A stretch of 64,000 bases of DNA, taken from positions 1-64,000 of the forward strand of contig NZ_JAFMOX010000044.1 of the NCBI RefSeq assembly GCF_019049655.1, given 5' to 3'. A program made the position numbers and the translations under genes. Under the pieces are notes generated by a model. It was not told the origin of the DNA. It did no database searches and saw nothing but the letters and a program-made list of their open reading frames with translations. The stretch comes from Rahnella rivi (lineage in GTDB: Bacteria > Pseudomonadota > Gammaproteobacteria > Enterobacterales > Enterobacteriaceae). Positions 29,513 to 40,207 of the stretch are shown here, piece by piece; the stretch's first letter is position 1, and each line of letters begins with the position of its first letter.

Positions 29513-30325
29513 TCACCTCTGAGGCAGGGCCGCAATCCGGGGACAAAGCTGTTGTGCTGCCAGTAAAATTCGCGGGCCTGCACGGCTGAACCAGTCTGAA
29601 TCCAGCGTAATGACCTGTGCGCTGAGCAGGGAACGCCAGTAATCTTCAATAACCTGCTTTTGTGATGGACCGCCCGCTACCACAATCACCTGCGGATGGC
29701 GGTTCAACACCTGCTCCCGGCTGACCTGAGGCCAGGGGACACGGCTGTCTGCGAAAATGTTTTTGGCACCACAGAGTTCCAGCACTTCACTTTGCATCGT
29801 CGCCGATGAGGCGGTAAACAGCGGCTGTGTGCCGAACTGAATAAAAGCCGGCACCGGTTTTACGCGGTGGTATTTCAGCTTAAGCGCCTGCCATTGCTGA
29901 CGGAAATGCGTGGCAGCGCGCTGCGCGGTGGCGGGATCGGCACTGTAGGGCGCCAGTTGTTCCAGCGCCTGGGCAATCTGCGCTGCATTTTGCGGATCGA
30001 GATACACCACGTTGATACCCAGCGAAGCCAGCTGCTCCAGCGGTCGTTGCGGATTGCCGCCGCGCCAGGCGAGCACCAGATCAGGTTTGAGCGTCACGAT
30101 GCGTTCAACGTTGATGCCCTGCCAGTTCGCCACCTGCTCAATCTTTGCAGCCTGCGGCGGGTAGTCGGAGTAAGCACTCACGCCAACAAGCTTATCGCCC
30201 AAACCGGCGGCAAACGCCAGTTCTGTCAAATTAGGTGCCAGAGTGATCACCCGTTGCGCCGGGGCCGCCGCGGCCACCCACGGCAGCATCAGAAAACCCA
30301 GAACCAGACAGAACCGGCGCATCAT
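29513..30325 (-). CDS. btuF: Periplasmic vitamin B12-binding protein BtuF
   Basis: Captures cobalamin for the BtuCD importer. It has a signal peptide ([17 protein letters not shown]), the class III binding-protein pattern [25 protein letters not shown] and the B12-site region [14 protein letters not shown]. Several start codons overlap: GTG 30328, ATG 30325 and ATG 30322; the ATG in the TGATG overlap with mtnN gives 270 residues (E. coli 266). It is coupled to mtnN as in E. coli. Confidence 0.95.
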   Translation of the reverse strand: MMRRFCLVLGFLMLPWVAAAAPAQRVITLAPNLTELAFAAGLGDKLVGVSAYSDYPPQAAKIEQVANWQGINVERIVTLKPDLVLAWRGGNPQRPLEQLASLGINVVYLDPQNAAQIAQALEQLAPYSADPATAQRAATHFRQQWQALKLKYHRVKPVPAFIQFGTQPLFTASSATMQSEVLELCGAKNIFADSRVPWPQVSREQVLNRHPQVIVVAGGPSQKQVIEDYWRSLLSAQVITLDSDWFSRAGPRILLAAQQLCPRIAALPQR

Positions 30326-31029
30326 CACTCTTGTGAATCAGCCAGCGTTTTGAGCATAGCATCCACCATCAGGGTGGATTGCTGCGCCGCGGTGACCAGA
30401 AACTCTTCGAAGCTCAGGTGCGATTCGCCGTCGGCGACATCAGAAATAGCACGCACCACCACAAATGGCGTATCGAACAGATGACACACGTGGCCGATGG
30501 CTGCGGCTTCCATTTCGACGGCTGCCACATTCGGGAAGGTGGCGCGAATGCGGGCCAGCGGGGCGGCGCCGTTGATGAATGCGTCGCCGCTGCACACCAG
30601 ACCGCGCACGGCGTTCAGATCCAGCTGACGGATACAGGTTTCAGCCAGTTCGATCAGCGCCGGATCGGCCTTGAACGCCGCCGGGCAGCCTGCCATCTGG
30701 CCGGGTTCGTAACCGAAAGCGGTCACGTCGGCGTCGTGATAACGCACTTCGTCAGACACCACGATATCGCCCACTTTCAGGGTGTTCGCCAGGCCACCGG
30801 CGGAACCGGTATTGATGACGACGTCTGGCTGGCAATGCTCCAGCAGCAACGTGGTACCCATCGCCGCCGACACTTTCCCGATGCCGGATTTCAGCAGGGC
30901 AACGTCCACGCCGTGTAACTGGCCGGTATAGATTTCGCAGCCCGCGCGTTCGATAGTCTTGCGGTTAATGATTTTGTCGCGCAGCAGAGTCACTTCCTGC
31001 TCCATAGCGCCGATGATGCCTACTTTCAT
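30325..31029 (-). CDS. mtnN: 5'-methylthioadenosine/S-adenosylhomocysteine nucleosidase
   Basis: Removes adenine from MTA and SAH, feeding methionine salvage and the AI-2 pathway. The 234-residue protein starts [13 protein letters not shown] with the catalytic Glu, has GSAGGL, the substrate Glu in [11 protein letters not shown] and the catalytic Asp in [10 protein letters not shown]. It is divergent from dgt and leads the mtnN-btuF pair. Confidence 0.97.
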   Translation of the reverse strand: MKVGIIGAMEQEVTLLRDKIINRKTIERAGCEIYTGQLHGVDVALLKSGIGKVSAAMGTTLLLEHCQPDVVINTGSAGGLANTLKVGDIVVSDEVRYHDADVTAFGYEPGQMAGCPAAFKADPALIELAETCIRQLDLNAVRGLVCSGDAFINGAAPLARIRATFPNVAAVEMEAAAIGHVCHLFDTPFVVVRAISDVADGESHLSFEEFLVTAAQQSTLMVDAMLKTLADSQE

Positions 31030-31199
31030 ATGAATACTCGCAGATGTGGGTGAAATGGGCCGCAGCAGAGGCGGAATTGACGCTTTAATACCGAAAACAA
31101 TGCGCGATAGTCTATCATGGCTAAAGGTAAGAGATAATGCGTTTGGGATGCGGGTTCCGCGTCTGCCGGGCGCGTGAGTGGCTGAAAGGGTGGAAAAGT

Positions 31200-32714
31200 A
31201 TGTCCGGGATCGATTTTAAAGCGAAATTCAATTTTCAGCGTCCTTTCAGCTCGCCCATTGAGGCGCGGGATGAGTACGATGTCGTGCGTCAGTTTGAAAG
31301 CGATCGTGGCCGTATTATCAACTCCGCCGCGATCCGCCGTTTACAGCAAAAAACCCAGGTTTTTCCGCTGGAGAAAAACGCTGCCGTCCGCAGCCGCCTG
31401 ACCCATTCTCTCGAAGTTCAGCAGGTAGGCCGTCACATCGCCAAAGATGTGCTGCACCGTCTGCGCAAGCAAGGAAAGCTGGACACCTACGGGCTGACGG
31501 AGGTTACCGATCCTTTTGAAAGTGTCGTCGAAATGGCCTGTCTGATGCATGACATTGGCAATCCGCCTTTCGGGCATTTTGGTGAATCGGCGATCAATAA
31601 CTGGTTTGGCAAACGCATGGATACCGCCAGCTGCGGCAAAGAATTTCAGCTGACGGATGCCTGCACTATCGGCTGTCTGCGTCTGGAAAAGAGCGCCGAA
31701 CCGCTCAATGAACTGCGCAGTAAAATCCGCTACGATCTTTCCAATTTTGAAGGCAACGCCCAGGCGATCCGTCTGGTGTATACCCTGCTTAAACTCAACC
31801 TGACCTACAGCCAGACCGCCTGCATCCTGAAATACACCCGCCCGGCCTATTCCACTGAAAAATTGCCTTCGCATGATTATCTGATGAAAAAGCCCGGTTT
31901 TTATCTGGCGGAAGAGCCGTTTATCCAGCGTCTGCGCAGCGAGCTGGGGCTGGGCGAGTTCAATCGTTTCCCGCTGACGTACATCATGGAAGCGGCAGAT
32001 GACATCTCCTATTGCATCGCCGACTTAGAAGATGCGGTTGAAAAGAACATTTTCAGCGTCGAACAGTTGTACGCCTATCTTTGTCGCGAATGGGGGGAGA
32101 TCGAAAAGGGCGATTTCTTCGATAAAGTGGTGCGCACCGCCTATGAAAAAATGGATAAAGCCAAAACGTTCCGTAATCCGGTGGATTATTTCTTTATGGA
32201 ACTTCGGGTACAAACGGTGAAACAACTGGTGCCACACGCGGCGCGAAGATTCATTGAAAACGTGCAGGAAATTTATGAAGGCACCTTTAACCATGCGCTG
32301 CTGGAAGATGACAGTCAGGCAAATCGCTTGCTGGAAATTTATAAACGCGTGGCCTTCAAACAGGTATTCAATCACCCGGAAGTGGAAGAGCTGGAATTAC
32401 AGGGTTACCGGGTCATCAGCGGTTTGCTGGATATTTACAGCCCGCTTCTCGATATGTCTTTGAAAGACTTTACTCAGCTGGATCAGGAAGATACGCACCG
32501 TGCTTACCCGATTGAAACCCGGCTTTTGCATAAGATATCGGCCAAGCATCGTTTAGCCTATACCAATGCAGTGGTGGGGCTGGAAGGCAAACCGGAGAAA
32601 GTGTTTGCGGCGCTGGAGTTTTATTACCGGGCAAGAATGTTACAGGATTATATCAGCGGGATGACCGATCTCTATGCGTATGATGAATATCGCCGCCTGA
32701 TGGCCGCAGAGTAA
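31200..32714 (+). CDS. dgt: Deoxyguanosine triphosphate triphosphohydrolase
   Basis: Splits dGTP to deoxyguanosine and tripolyphosphate, affecting dNTP pools and phage resistance. HD-domain metal ligands are in [10 protein letters not shown] and [13 protein letters not shown], with the later Asp in [10 protein letters not shown] chose the ATG at 31200 ([10 protein letters not shown]), after GGGTGGAAA, giving 504 residues, one less than E. coli; the frame is open 21 codons upstream. Confidence 0.96.
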   Translation: MSGIDFKAKFNFQRPFSSPIEARDEYDVVRQFESDRGRIINSAAIRRLQQKTQVFPLEKNAAVRSRLTHSLEVQQVGRHIAKDVLHRLRKQGKLDTYGLTEVTDPFESVVEMACLMHDIGNPPFGHFGESAINNWFGKRMDTASCGKEFQLTDACTIGCLRLEKSAEPLNELRSKIRYDLSNFEGNAQAIRLVYTLLKLNLTYSQTACILKYTRPAYSTEKLPSHDYLMKKPGFYLAEEPFIQRLRSELGLGEFNRFPLTYIMEAADDISYCIADLEDAVEKNIFSVEQLYAYLCREWGEIEKGDFFDKVVRTAYEKMDKAKTFRNPVDYFFMELRVQTVKQLVPHAARRFIENVQEIYEGTFNHALLEDDSQANRLLEIYKRVAFKQVFNHPEVEELELQGYRVISGLLDIYSPLLDMSLKDFTQLDQEDTHRAYPIETRLLHKISAKHRLAYTNAVVGLEGKPEKVFAALEFYYRARMLQDYISGMTDLYAYDEYRRLMAAE

Positions 32715-32829
32715 TTATCATTCACATCAAAAAGGAAGACTTCTTTATTCTTCTTTACGAATCTGTCTGAAAAACCATCTTTTGTAAATATCCACAATAC
32801 TTTTTTACTATTAACCGATCGACCCTGAT

Positions 32830-32856
32830 GAACTTCGCGCTATTAATTACATCTCA
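32830..32856 (+). promoter_or_regulatory. Sigma-E type promoter for degP
   Basis: GAACTTC and TCTCA are separated by 15 bases, close to the RpoE consensus (GGAACTT-N16-TCTGA), about 65 bases before the degP start. RpoE control of degP is established in E. coli. Confidence 0.7.
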
Positions 32857-32920
32857 GTATCACGACTACCAAGCAATGCAACTATTTTGGTTGCCACAAT
32901 AATTTTAAGAGATCCTGAAA

Positions 32921-34363
32921 ATGAAAAAATCGAGTTTATTCCTGAGCGCATTAGCGTTAAGTATCGGTATGGCAATGGCCCCGGTTTCTTCTGCACTGGC
33001 TGCTGAAACAGCCTCTTCCAGCACGTCGCAGCTTCCAAGCCTGGCGCCTATGCTGGAAAAAGTCATGCCCTCCGTGGTGAGCGTGAACGTTGAAGGCAGC
33101 GCCCCGTCCAAGACGCCGCGTATGGGCCAGCAGTTCCAGCAATTCTTTGGTCAGAACTCGCCGCTGTGCCAGGACGGCTCGCCGTTCCAGGGTTCACCTG
33201 TTTGTCAGGGTGGCGGTCAGGAAGGCCAGCAGCAAGCGCCTGAGCAGAAAGAAGATTTCCGCGCTCTGGGTTCCGGCGTCATCATTGATGCCGCTAAAGG
33301 CTATGTCGTGACCAACAACCACGTGGTTGATAACGCCACCAAAATCAGCGTTCAGCTGAACGATGGCCGTAAATTTGATGCCAAAGTGATCGGCAAAGAT
33401 CCACGTTCTGACATCGCGGTTATTCAGCTGCAGGATGCTAAAAACCTGACCGCCATTAAAATGGCTGACTCCGGTCAGTTGCGCGTCGGTGATTACACCG
33501 TGGCCATCGGTAACCCGTATGGTCTGGGTGAAACCGTCACGTCCGGCATCGTTTCTGCGCTGGGCCGTTCTGGTCTGAACATCGAAAACTACGAGAACTT
33601 TATCCAGACGGATGCGGCGATCAACCGTGGTAACTCCGGCGGCGCGCTGGTTAACCTTAACGGCGAACTGATCGGTCTGAACACTGCGATCCTGGCGCCG
33701 GACGGCGGCAACATCGGTATCGGTTTTGCGATCCCAAGTAACATGGTGCAGAACTTGTCCAAACAGATGATCGAATACGGCCAGGTGAAACGTGGCGAAC
33801 TCGGCATCATGGGGACTGAGCTGAACTCCGAGCTGGCGAAAGCGATGAAAGTTGACGCACAGCGCGGCGCGTTCATCAGCCAGGTCATGCCGAAGTCTGC
33901 GGCAGAAAAAGCGGGCATCAAAGCCGGTGACGTGATCCTGAGCATGAACGGTAAACCGATCAGCAGCTTTGCGTCGTTCCGTGCGGATATCGGCACGATG
34001 CCAATCGGCACCAAAGTGACCCTCGGCCTGCTGCGCGACGGTAAACCGGTGAACGTCGATGTGACCATTGAGCAAAGCACGCAGACCGCGAAAGTCGAAT
34101 CCGGCAATATCTATACCGGTATTGAAGGCGCTGAGCTGAGTAACAATGCCGCTGCCGATAAGAAAGGCGTGAAAGTGGACGAAGTGAAAGCCGGTTCCAC
34201 CGCGGCGCGTATCGGCCTGAAAAAAGGCGATGTGATCCTCGGTGTTAACCAGCAGAAAGTCGCTAATCTGGGCGAACTGCGTAAAATCCTCGACACCAAA
34301 CCTTCGGTGCTGGCGCTGGATATCTTACGTGGTGACACCTCAATTTACCTGTTAGCCCAATAA
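32921..34363 (+). CDS. degP: Periplasmic serine endoprotease DegP (HtrA)
   Basis: Heat-shock protease and chaperone of the periplasm. Signal peptide with cleavage near SALAA, Q-linker loop with Cys83 and Cys95, trypsin-like domain with triad His134 (TNNHVVD), Asp164 (RSDIAV) and Ser239 (RGNSGGAL), then two PDZ domains (about residues 280-375 and 390-475). The 480-residue length is close to E. coli DegP (474). It has its own sigma-E-like promoter and a downstream terminator. Confidence 0.97.
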   Translation: MKKSSLFLSALALSIGMAMAPVSSALAAETASSSTSQLPSLAPMLEKVMPSVVSVNVEGSAPSKTPRMGQQFQQFFGQNSPLCQDGSPFQGSPVCQGGGQEGQQQAPEQKEDFRALGSGVIIDAAKGYVVTNNHVVDNATKISVQLNDGRKFDAKVIGKDPRSDIAVIQLQDAKNLTAIKMADSGQLRVGDYTVAIGNPYGLGETVTSGIVSALGRSGLNIENYENFIQTDAAINRGNSGGALVNLNGELIGLNTAILAPDGGNIGIGFAIPSNMVQNLSKQMIEYGQVKRGELGIMGTELNSELAKAMKVDAQRGAFISQVMPKSAAEKAGIKAGDVILSMNGKPISSFASFRADIGTMPIGTKVTLGLLRDGKPVNVDVTIEQSTQTAKVESGNIYTGIEGAELSNNAAADKKGVKVDEVKAGSTAARIGLKKGDVILGVNQQKVANLGELRKILDTKPSVLALDILRGDTSIYLLAQ

Positions 34364-34383
34364 TCCTTCCTCCGTGAAATGAT

Positions 34384-34409
34384 AAGGCACGCTCCGGCGT
34401 GCCTTTTTT
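34384..34409 (+). terminator. Intrinsic terminator after degP
   Basis: GGCACGC pairs with GCGTGCC around TCCG, followed by six T. Confidence 0.93.
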
Positions 34410-34591
34410 ATTCCTGCTTTGCCCCCGCTTCTCATCTTCGTTCCTGCGCGTCTCTGTGCAGGTGCATAAAACTGTGACTTTCCCCGCAACTTCAACGGGT
34501 TCTCCTGCTCTTTGGGCATTTGCATAATGTCTGGCTGACGGCGACTGAGTATGCTGGTCAAACTAACAAGAACAGCCAAGGCAGGAACCCC

Positions 34592-35752
34592 ATGTCGGCG
34601 TATCATCTCGATGCAAAACTGGCGCAGCAAATTGTTGCCCGCACGATGCAAATTATTGATAGTAATGTGAATGTCATGGATGGCCGTGGAAAAATCATTG
34701 GCAGCGGCGACGATCAGCGTCTTGGCGAATTGCACGAAGGTGCTTTGCTGGCCATTTCACAGGAACGCATTGTCGATATTGATGAAGGCGTCGCACGGCA
34801 TTTGCACGGAGTGCGTCCGGGCATCAACTTACCCCTGCGCATCGACGGCCAGATTGTCGGTGTGATCGGCCTGACCGGTAACCCGTTACAGCTGCGTCAG
34901 TACGGTGAACTGGTGTGCATGACTGCCGAAATGATGCTCGAACAGGCGCGTTTGCTGCACATGCTGGCGCAGGACAGCCGCTTGCGCGAAGAGCTGGTGC
35001 TTAATCTTATCCGGGTGGACGAACTTTCTCCGGCATTGAAAGAGTGGGCACAGCGTCTTGGTATTGATTTGAACCGTCCGCGCGTGGCGGCGGTGGTTGA
35101 AGTGGACAGCGGACAGCTGGGCGTGGATTCGGCGATGGCCGAACTGCAACAGCTGCAAACCTTGCTGACCACGCCGGAGCGCGACAACCTGATTGCGATC
35201 GTGTCCCTGACCGAAATGGTGGTGCTGAAACCGGCGCTCAACAGCTATGATCGCTGGGATCCGGACGGTCATCGCCAGCGCATCGATCACCTGTTGTCCC
35301 GCATGACCGAAACCGGGCGCCTGCGTGTGCGTATTTCTCTCGGCAACTTCTTCACCGGCCCCGGCAGCATCGCGCGTTCATACCGCACAGCGCGCACCAC
35401 CATGACGGTCGGCAAACAGCGGATGCCGGAACAGCGTTGTTACTTCTATCAGGATCTGATCTTACCCGTGCTGCTCGACAGCCTGCGCGGCGGCTGGCAG
35501 GCCGACGAACTGGTGCGTCCGCTGGCGCGTTTAAAAGCCACCGACAGCAACGGTTTACTCCGGCGCACCCTGGCGTCGTGGTTCCATAATAACGTCCAGC
35601 CGACAGCCACGTCGAAAGCGTTATATATTCACCGTAATACACTGGAATATCGCCTCAACCGCATCTCGGAATTAACCGGATTAGATTTAGGAAATTTCGA
35701 CGACCGTCTCCTGCTGTATGTGGCGCTGCAATTAGATAATGATCAGATTTGA
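34592..35752 (+). CDS. cdaR: Sugar diacid utilisation regulator CdaR
   Basis: Activator of glucarate, galactarate and glycerate genes. N-terminal diacid recognition domain (about residues 1-135, start HLDAKLAQQIVARTMQII), central region with GQLGVDSAMAELQQLQTLL, and C-terminal helix-turn-helix HRNTLEYRLNRISELTGLDL. The ATG at 34592, after GCAGGAA, gives 386 residues (E. coli 385); a longer frame upstream is not conserved. It is followed by gudPXD, its likely target, which in E. coli lies elsewhere on the chromosome. Confidence 0.96.
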   Translation: MSAYHLDAKLAQQIVARTMQIIDSNVNVMDGRGKIIGSGDDQRLGELHEGALLAISQERIVDIDEGVARHLHGVRPGINLPLRIDGQIVGVIGLTGNPLQLRQYGELVCMTAEMMLEQARLLHMLAQDSRLREELVLNLIRVDELSPALKEWAQRLGIDLNRPRVAAVVEVDSGQLGVDSAMAELQQLQTLLTTPERDNLIAIVSLTEMVVLKPALNSYDRWDPDGHRQRIDHLLSRMTETGRLRVRISLGNFFTGPGSIARSYRTARTTMTVGKQRMPEQRCYFYQDLILPVLLDSLRGGWQADELVRPLARLKATDSNGLLRRTLASWFHNNVQPTATSKALYIHRNTLEYRLNRISELTGLDLGNFDDRLLLYVALQLDNDQI

Positions 35753-36060
35753 ATATTATTCCGTTCTGAAAGTATTCTCCCTGAGGGTATTTTCAGGATG
35801 GTGTATATTTTCGCTTTTTTTATCGGTGTGATGCTCATCACAGCCGTTTCATTTTTTGTGAAACAACTCGCATGGCTCTGGGCATTCGCCTCAAGATAAA
35901 TGCAAATATGCGCTGATGCCTGGCATTTTGCCTAATGAGTTGGTCACGGGTTGTTCTTATACTGGCAACGTTCCTTCCTCTCTGAACCCTACAGTTCTGT
36001 CGTGCGGAGGAATGGCTTGCCCTTCGGGTCGAGGCATTGTCATTAATTCCGGAGAACACC
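35753..36060. other. gudP control region
   Basis: A 308-base gap between cdaR and gudP. It contains the CRP site and an imperfect hairpin (CTGAAA...TTTCAG) just after cdaR that may be a weak terminator. CdaR operators are expected here, but I cannot identify one by eye. Confidence 0.6.
35827..35842. promoter_or_regulatory. CRP-cAMP site upstream of gudP
   Basis: TGTGA-TGCTCA-TCACA is a perfect match to the core CRP consensus. It lies about 220 bases before gudP and 75 bases after cdaR; catabolite control of sugar diacid use is the likely meaning. Confidence 0.75.
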
Positions 36061-37404
36061 ATGGAAACAATCGTTTCATCAGCCAGTGCCGTAAAAAAAA
36101 GAACGAATGCGCGCTACTGGATAGTGGTGATGTTATTTATTGTCACCTCATTTAATTACGGCGACCGTGCGACATTATCTATTGCCGGTTCGGCAATGGC
36201 GAAAGATATTGGCCTGGATTCCGTCGGCATGGGCTATATTTTCTCTGCATTTTCCTGGGCCTATGTTATTGGGCAAATACCCGGCGGATGGTTGCTGGAT
36301 AAATTTGGTTCCAAGAAAGTTTATTTCTACAGTATTTTTATTTGGTCTTTATTTACCTTACTGCAGGGCTTTGTCGATGTATTCAGCGGCTTTGGCATTG
36401 TGGTTTCCCTGTTCGCTTTACGTTTCCTGGTAGGGCTGGCAGAAGCGCCGTCTTTTCCAGGCAACAGCCGCATCGTTGCCGCCTGGTTTCCGGCGCAGGA
36501 ACGCGGCACTGCCGTCTCGATTTTTAACTCCGCACAGTATTTTGCCACCGTCATTTTCGCGCCAATCATGGGCTGGCTGACCCACGAAGTGGGCTGGTCA
36601 CACGTGTTCTTCTTTATGGGTGGGCTTGGGATCATCCTGAGTTTTATCTGGCTGAAAGTGATCCACGATCCGAAAGATCATCCGGGCGTCAACCAGGCCG
36701 AGCTCGATTACATGGAAGCCGGTGGCGCGCTGATCAACATGGATCAGAAAACCACTAAAAAAGCCGCCGTCAAAGGCGAAAAACTCTTCCAGATTAAGCA
36801 ATTAATGAAGTCGCGCATGATGATTGGCATCTACATCGGCCAGTATTGCATCAACGCGCTGACCTACTTCTTCATCACCTGGTTCCCGGTATATCTGGTG
36901 CAGGCGCGCGGCATGTCGATCCTCAAAGCCGGCATGGTGGCGTCGGTTCCGGCGATCTGTGGTTTCCTCGGCGGAGTGCTCGGCGGGATCATTTCCGACT
37001 GGCTGATGCGCAGAACCAGCAACCTGACGCTGTCGCGCAAAGTGCCGATTGTGGTTGGCATGCTGCTGTCGATGTCGATGATTGCCTGTAACTACGTCGA
37101 TACCGAGTGGATGGTGGTTGGCATTATGGCCTTCGCCTTCTTCGGCAAAGGTCTGGGTGCACTGGGCTGGGCGGTAATGGCTGACACCGCACCGAAAGAG
37201 ATCAGCGGGCTGAGCGGCGGGCTGTTCAACATGTTCGGCAACGTTTCCGGCATCGTGACGCCAATCGCTATCGGTTACATCATCGGCACGACAGGATCCT
37301 TCAACGGCGCCTTGATTTACGTCGGGATCCACGCACTGCTGGCGGTGGTGAGCTATGTATTTATTGTCGGCAAAATCGAACGCATCCAGCTACGCCCGTT
37401 CTGA
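36061..37404 (+). CDS. gudP: D-glucarate/galactarate MFS transporter
   Basis: Proton-coupled importer of D-glucarate and galactarate, anion:cation symporter family. Twelve hydrophobic segments and the signatures TSFNYGDRATLSIAG and GWLLDKFGSKKVYF (motif A type) are present, with SFPGNSRIVAAWFPAQERGT typical of the family. The ATG at 36061 follows GGAGAACACC and gives 447 residues (E. coli 450). First gene of gudPXD. Confidence 0.96.
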   Translation: METIVSSASAVKKRTNARYWIVVMLFIVTSFNYGDRATLSIAGSAMAKDIGLDSVGMGYIFSAFSWAYVIGQIPGGWLLDKFGSKKVYFYSIFIWSLFTLLQGFVDVFSGFGIVVSLFALRFLVGLAEAPSFPGNSRIVAAWFPAQERGTAVSIFNSAQYFATVIFAPIMGWLTHEVGWSHVFFFMGGLGIILSFIWLKVIHDPKDHPGVNQAELDYMEAGGALINMDQKTTKKAAVKGEKLFQIKQLMKSRMMIGIYIGQYCINALTYFFITWFPVYLVQARGMSILKAGMVASVPAICGFLGGVLGGIISDWLMRRTSNLTLSRKVPIVVGMLLSMSMIACNYVDTEWMVVGIMAFAFFGKGLGALGWAVMADTAPKEISGLSGGLFNMFGNVSGIVTPIAIGYIIGTTGSFNGALIYVGIHALLAVVSYVFIVGKIERIQLRPF

Positions 37405-37431
37405 TCCCCGGCACAGATAAGGAGACACATG

Positions 37432-38772
37432 ATGAATACGCAATCCTCGCCGATCATCACTGACATGCAGGTGATCCCTGTGGCAGGGCACGACAGTATG
37501 TTGATGAATATCGGTGGCGCACATGGCGCTTACTTCACCCGCAATATCGTGATCCTCAAAGACAGCGCCGGGAACACCGGCGTGGGGGAAGCGCCGGGCG
37601 GCGAAGTGATTTACAACACGCTGATGGAGGCGGTTTCCCAGGTCAAAGGCCAGGAAGTGGCGCGGATGAACCGCCTGGTGCATCAGATTCACACCGGCAA
37701 TCAGTCGTCGGATTTTGATTCTTTCGGAAAAGGTGCCTGGACGTTTGAGCTGCGGGTCAACGCCGTTGCCGCGCTGGAAGCGGCCCTGCTGGATCTGATG
37801 GGCAAGTTTCTCGGCGTGCCGGTGTGCGAACTCCTCGGGCCGGGCAAACAGCGTGATGAAGTGACGGTGCTCGGTTACCTGTTCTATATCGGCGACCGTC
37901 AGAAAACCGATTTGCCGTATCAGGAAGGAGAACGCGGCAGCCACGACTGGTATCACCTGCGCCATCAGGAAGCGATGAGCAGCGGGGCGGTGGTGCGGCT
38001 GGCCGAGGCGGCGCAGGATCGTTATGGCTTTAAGGATTTCAAACTCAAAGGCGGCGTGCTGCCGGGCGAGCAGGAGATCGACGCGGTTAAAGCGCTGGCA
38101 AAACGTTTTCCGGATGCACGTATCACCGTTGATCCCAACGGGGCGTGGCTGCTGGATGAAGCCATTGATTTATGCAAAGACCTGCACGGGATCCTCAGCT
38201 ATGCGGAAGATCCGTGCGGCGCGGAGCAAGGCTTCTCGGGGCGCGAAGTGATGGCGGAGTTCCGCCGCGCCACCGGTTTGCCGGTCGCCACCAATATGAT
38301 CGCCACCAACTGGCGTGAGATGCAGCACGCGGTGATGTTGCAGTCGGTGGATATTCCGCTGGCGGATCCGCATTTCTGGACCATGCACGGTGCGGTGCGC
38401 GTCGCCCAGCTGTGTGACGACTGGGGCCTGACCTGGGGCTGCCATTCCAACAATCATTTCGACATTTCTCTGGCGATGTTTACCCACGTCGGTGCTGCTG
38501 CACCGGGTAAACCTACGGCCATCGATACGCACTGGATCTGGCAGGAAGGCAATCAGCGCCTGACCAAAGAGCCGCTGCAGATCGTCAACGGAAAAATCAA
38601 AGTGCCGGAAAAACCGGGGCTGGGCGTGGAGATCGACATGGATCAGATCCATCGCGCCCACGCGTTGCACAAGACGCTGCCGACCGGGGCGCGCAACGAT
38701 GCTGCCGCGATGCAGTATCTGATCCCCGGCTGGACATTCGATCGTAAGCGCCCGGCAATGGGGCGCGGTTAA
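37432..38772 (+). CDS. gudX: Glucarate dehydratase-related protein GudX
   Basis: Enolase-superfamily paralogue of GudD; in E. coli it has weak or uncertain dehydratase activity. The 446-residue protein (equal to E. coli) keeps the KxK catalytic pair in FKLKGG, metal ligands in TVDPNGAW and [11 protein letters not shown], and the His of the HSNNHFD loop, so no catalytic residue is visibly lost. I chose the second ATG (37432), eight bases after AAGGAG. It lies between gudP and gudD. Confidence 0.93.
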   Translation: MNTQSSPIITDMQVIPVAGHDSMLMNIGGAHGAYFTRNIVILKDSAGNTGVGEAPGGEVIYNTLMEAVSQVKGQEVARMNRLVHQIHTGNQSSDFDSFGKGAWTFELRVNAVAALEAALLDLMGKFLGVPVCELLGPGKQRDEVTVLGYLFYIGDRQKTDLPYQEGERGSHDWYHLRHQEAMSSGAVVRLAEAAQDRYGFKDFKLKGGVLPGEQEIDAVKALAKRFPDARITVDPNGAWLLDEAIDLCKDLHGILSYAEDPCGAEQGFSGREVMAEFRRATGLPVATNMIATNWREMQHAVMLQSVDIPLADPHFWTMHGAVRVAQLCDDWGLTWGCHSNNHFDISLAMFTHVGAAAPGKPTAIDTHWIWQEGNQRLTKEPLQIVNGKIKVPEKPGLGVEIDMDQIHRAHALHKTLPTGARNDAAAMQYLIPGWTFDRKRPAMGRG

Positions 38773-38800
38773 CGGAATCTGAATTCACTAAGGAGTAAGC

Positions 38801-40138
38801 ATGACCTCTTCATCTGCACCTAAAATTGTCTCCATGCAGGTCATCCCGGTGGCCGGGCACGACAGCATGTTGCTTAACCTCAGCGGTGCGCACGCGCCGT
38901 TTTTCACCCGTAACATCCTGATCCTCAAAGACAGCAGCGGCAACACCGGCGTCGGAGAAGTGCCGGGCGGCGAGAAAATCCGCCAGACGCTGGACGATGC
39001 CGCGCTGCTGGTGATCGGCAAAACGCTGGGCGAATACAAAAACGTGATGACTGCGGTGCGGGAGAAATTCGCCGATCGCGATGCCTCCGGTCGTGGACTA
39101 CAGACTTTTGATTTGCGTACCACTATCCACGTGGTCACCGCCATTGAAGCGGCGATGCTGGACCTGCTCGGCAAGCATCTGGGCGTGACCGTGGCGTCGT
39201 TGCTCGGCGACGGTCAGCAGCGTGATGAAGTCGAGATGCTCGGTTATCTGTTCTACGTCGGTGACCGCAATAAAACGTCGCTGGGCTATCAGAGCCAGCC
39301 GGGCGACAGCTGCGACTGGTATCGCCTGCGCCACGAAGAAGCGCTGACACCCGCAGCGGTAGTGCGGCTGGCGGAAGCCGCGTACGAAAAATATGGCTTC
39401 AATGATTTCAAACTCAAAGGCGGCGTGCTGGCGGGCAGCGAAGAAGCGGAAGCCGTGACGGCGCTGGCGCAACGCTTCCCGCAGGCGCGGATCACGCTCG
39501 ATCCGAACGGTGCCTGGTCGCTGAATGAAGCCATCGCGCTCGGTAAACAACTGCGCGGTGTGCTGGCGTATGCCGAAGATCCGTGCGGCGCAGAGCAGGG
39601 CTTCTCCGGGCGTGAAGTGATGGCGGAATTCCGTCAGGCGACCGGCCTGCCGACGGCGACGAATATGATCGCCACCGACTGGCGTCAGATGGGGCATACC
39701 ATTCAGCTGAAATCGGTGGATATCCCGCTGGCGGATCCGCATTTCTGGACCATGCAGGGGTCAGTGCGCGTGGCACAAATGTGTCACGAATGGGGTCTGA
39801 CCTGGGGCTCGCATTCCAACAATCATTTTGATATCTCGCTGGCGATGTTTACCCAGGTGGCGGCTGCGGCACCGGGCAAGATCACGGCCATCGACACGCA
39901 CTGGATCTGGCAGGAAGGCAATCAGCGCCTGACCAAAGAGCCGTTGCAGATCAAAGGCGGCAAAGTGCGGGTGCCGGAACAACCGGGTCTGGGCGTTGAG
40001 CTGGATATGGATCAGGTGATGAAGGCCCACGAACTCTACAAAGGCATGGGCCTCGGTGCGCGTGATGATGCGCAGGGCATGCAGTTCCTGGTGCCGGACT
40101 GGAAGTTTGATCCGAAAAGGCCGTGTCTGGTGCGTTGA
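38801..40138 (+). CDS. gudD: D-glucarate dehydratase
   Basis: Converts D-glucarate (and L-idarate) to 5-keto-4-deoxyglucarate. It has the enolase-superfamily base pair in FKLKGG, metal ligands in TLDPNGAW and [10 protein letters not shown], and the catalytic His in [10 protein letters not shown]. Length 445 (E. coli 446). AAGGAG precedes the ATG. It shares about two thirds of its residues with the neighbouring GudX by eye, indicating tandem duplication. A strong terminator ends the operon. The aldolase and reductase genes (garL, garR) are not in the window. Confidence 0.96.
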   Translation: MTSSSAPKIVSMQVIPVAGHDSMLLNLSGAHAPFFTRNILILKDSSGNTGVGEVPGGEKIRQTLDDAALLVIGKTLGEYKNVMTAVREKFADRDASGRGLQTFDLRTTIHVVTAIEAAMLDLLGKHLGVTVASLLGDGQQRDEVEMLGYLFYVGDRNKTSLGYQSQPGDSCDWYRLRHEEALTPAAVVRLAEAAYEKYGFNDFKLKGGVLAGSEEAEAVTALAQRFPQARITLDPNGAWSLNEAIALGKQLRGVLAYAEDPCGAEQGFSGREVMAEFRQATGLPTATNMIATDWRQMGHTIQLKSVDIPLADPHFWTMQGSVRVAQMCHEWGLTWGSHSNNHFDISLAMFTQVAAAAPGKITAIDTHWIWQEGNQRLTKEPLQIKGGKVRVPEQPGLGVELDMDQVMKAHELYKGMGLGARDDAQGMQFLVPDWKFDPKRPCLVR

Positions 40139-40162
40139 TCGCCGGGTGGATCCACGCCATTA

Positions 40163-40190
40163 AAAAAGCCTCTCGTCTGAGAGGCTTTTT
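40163..40190. terminator. Terminator between gudD and the convergent gene
   Basis: AAAAAGCCTCTC pairs with GAGAGGCTTTTT around GTCT; A and T tracts on both sides make it bidirectional. Confidence 0.93.
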
Positions 40191-40207
40191 GTATTTATCA
40201 CGCGGGG

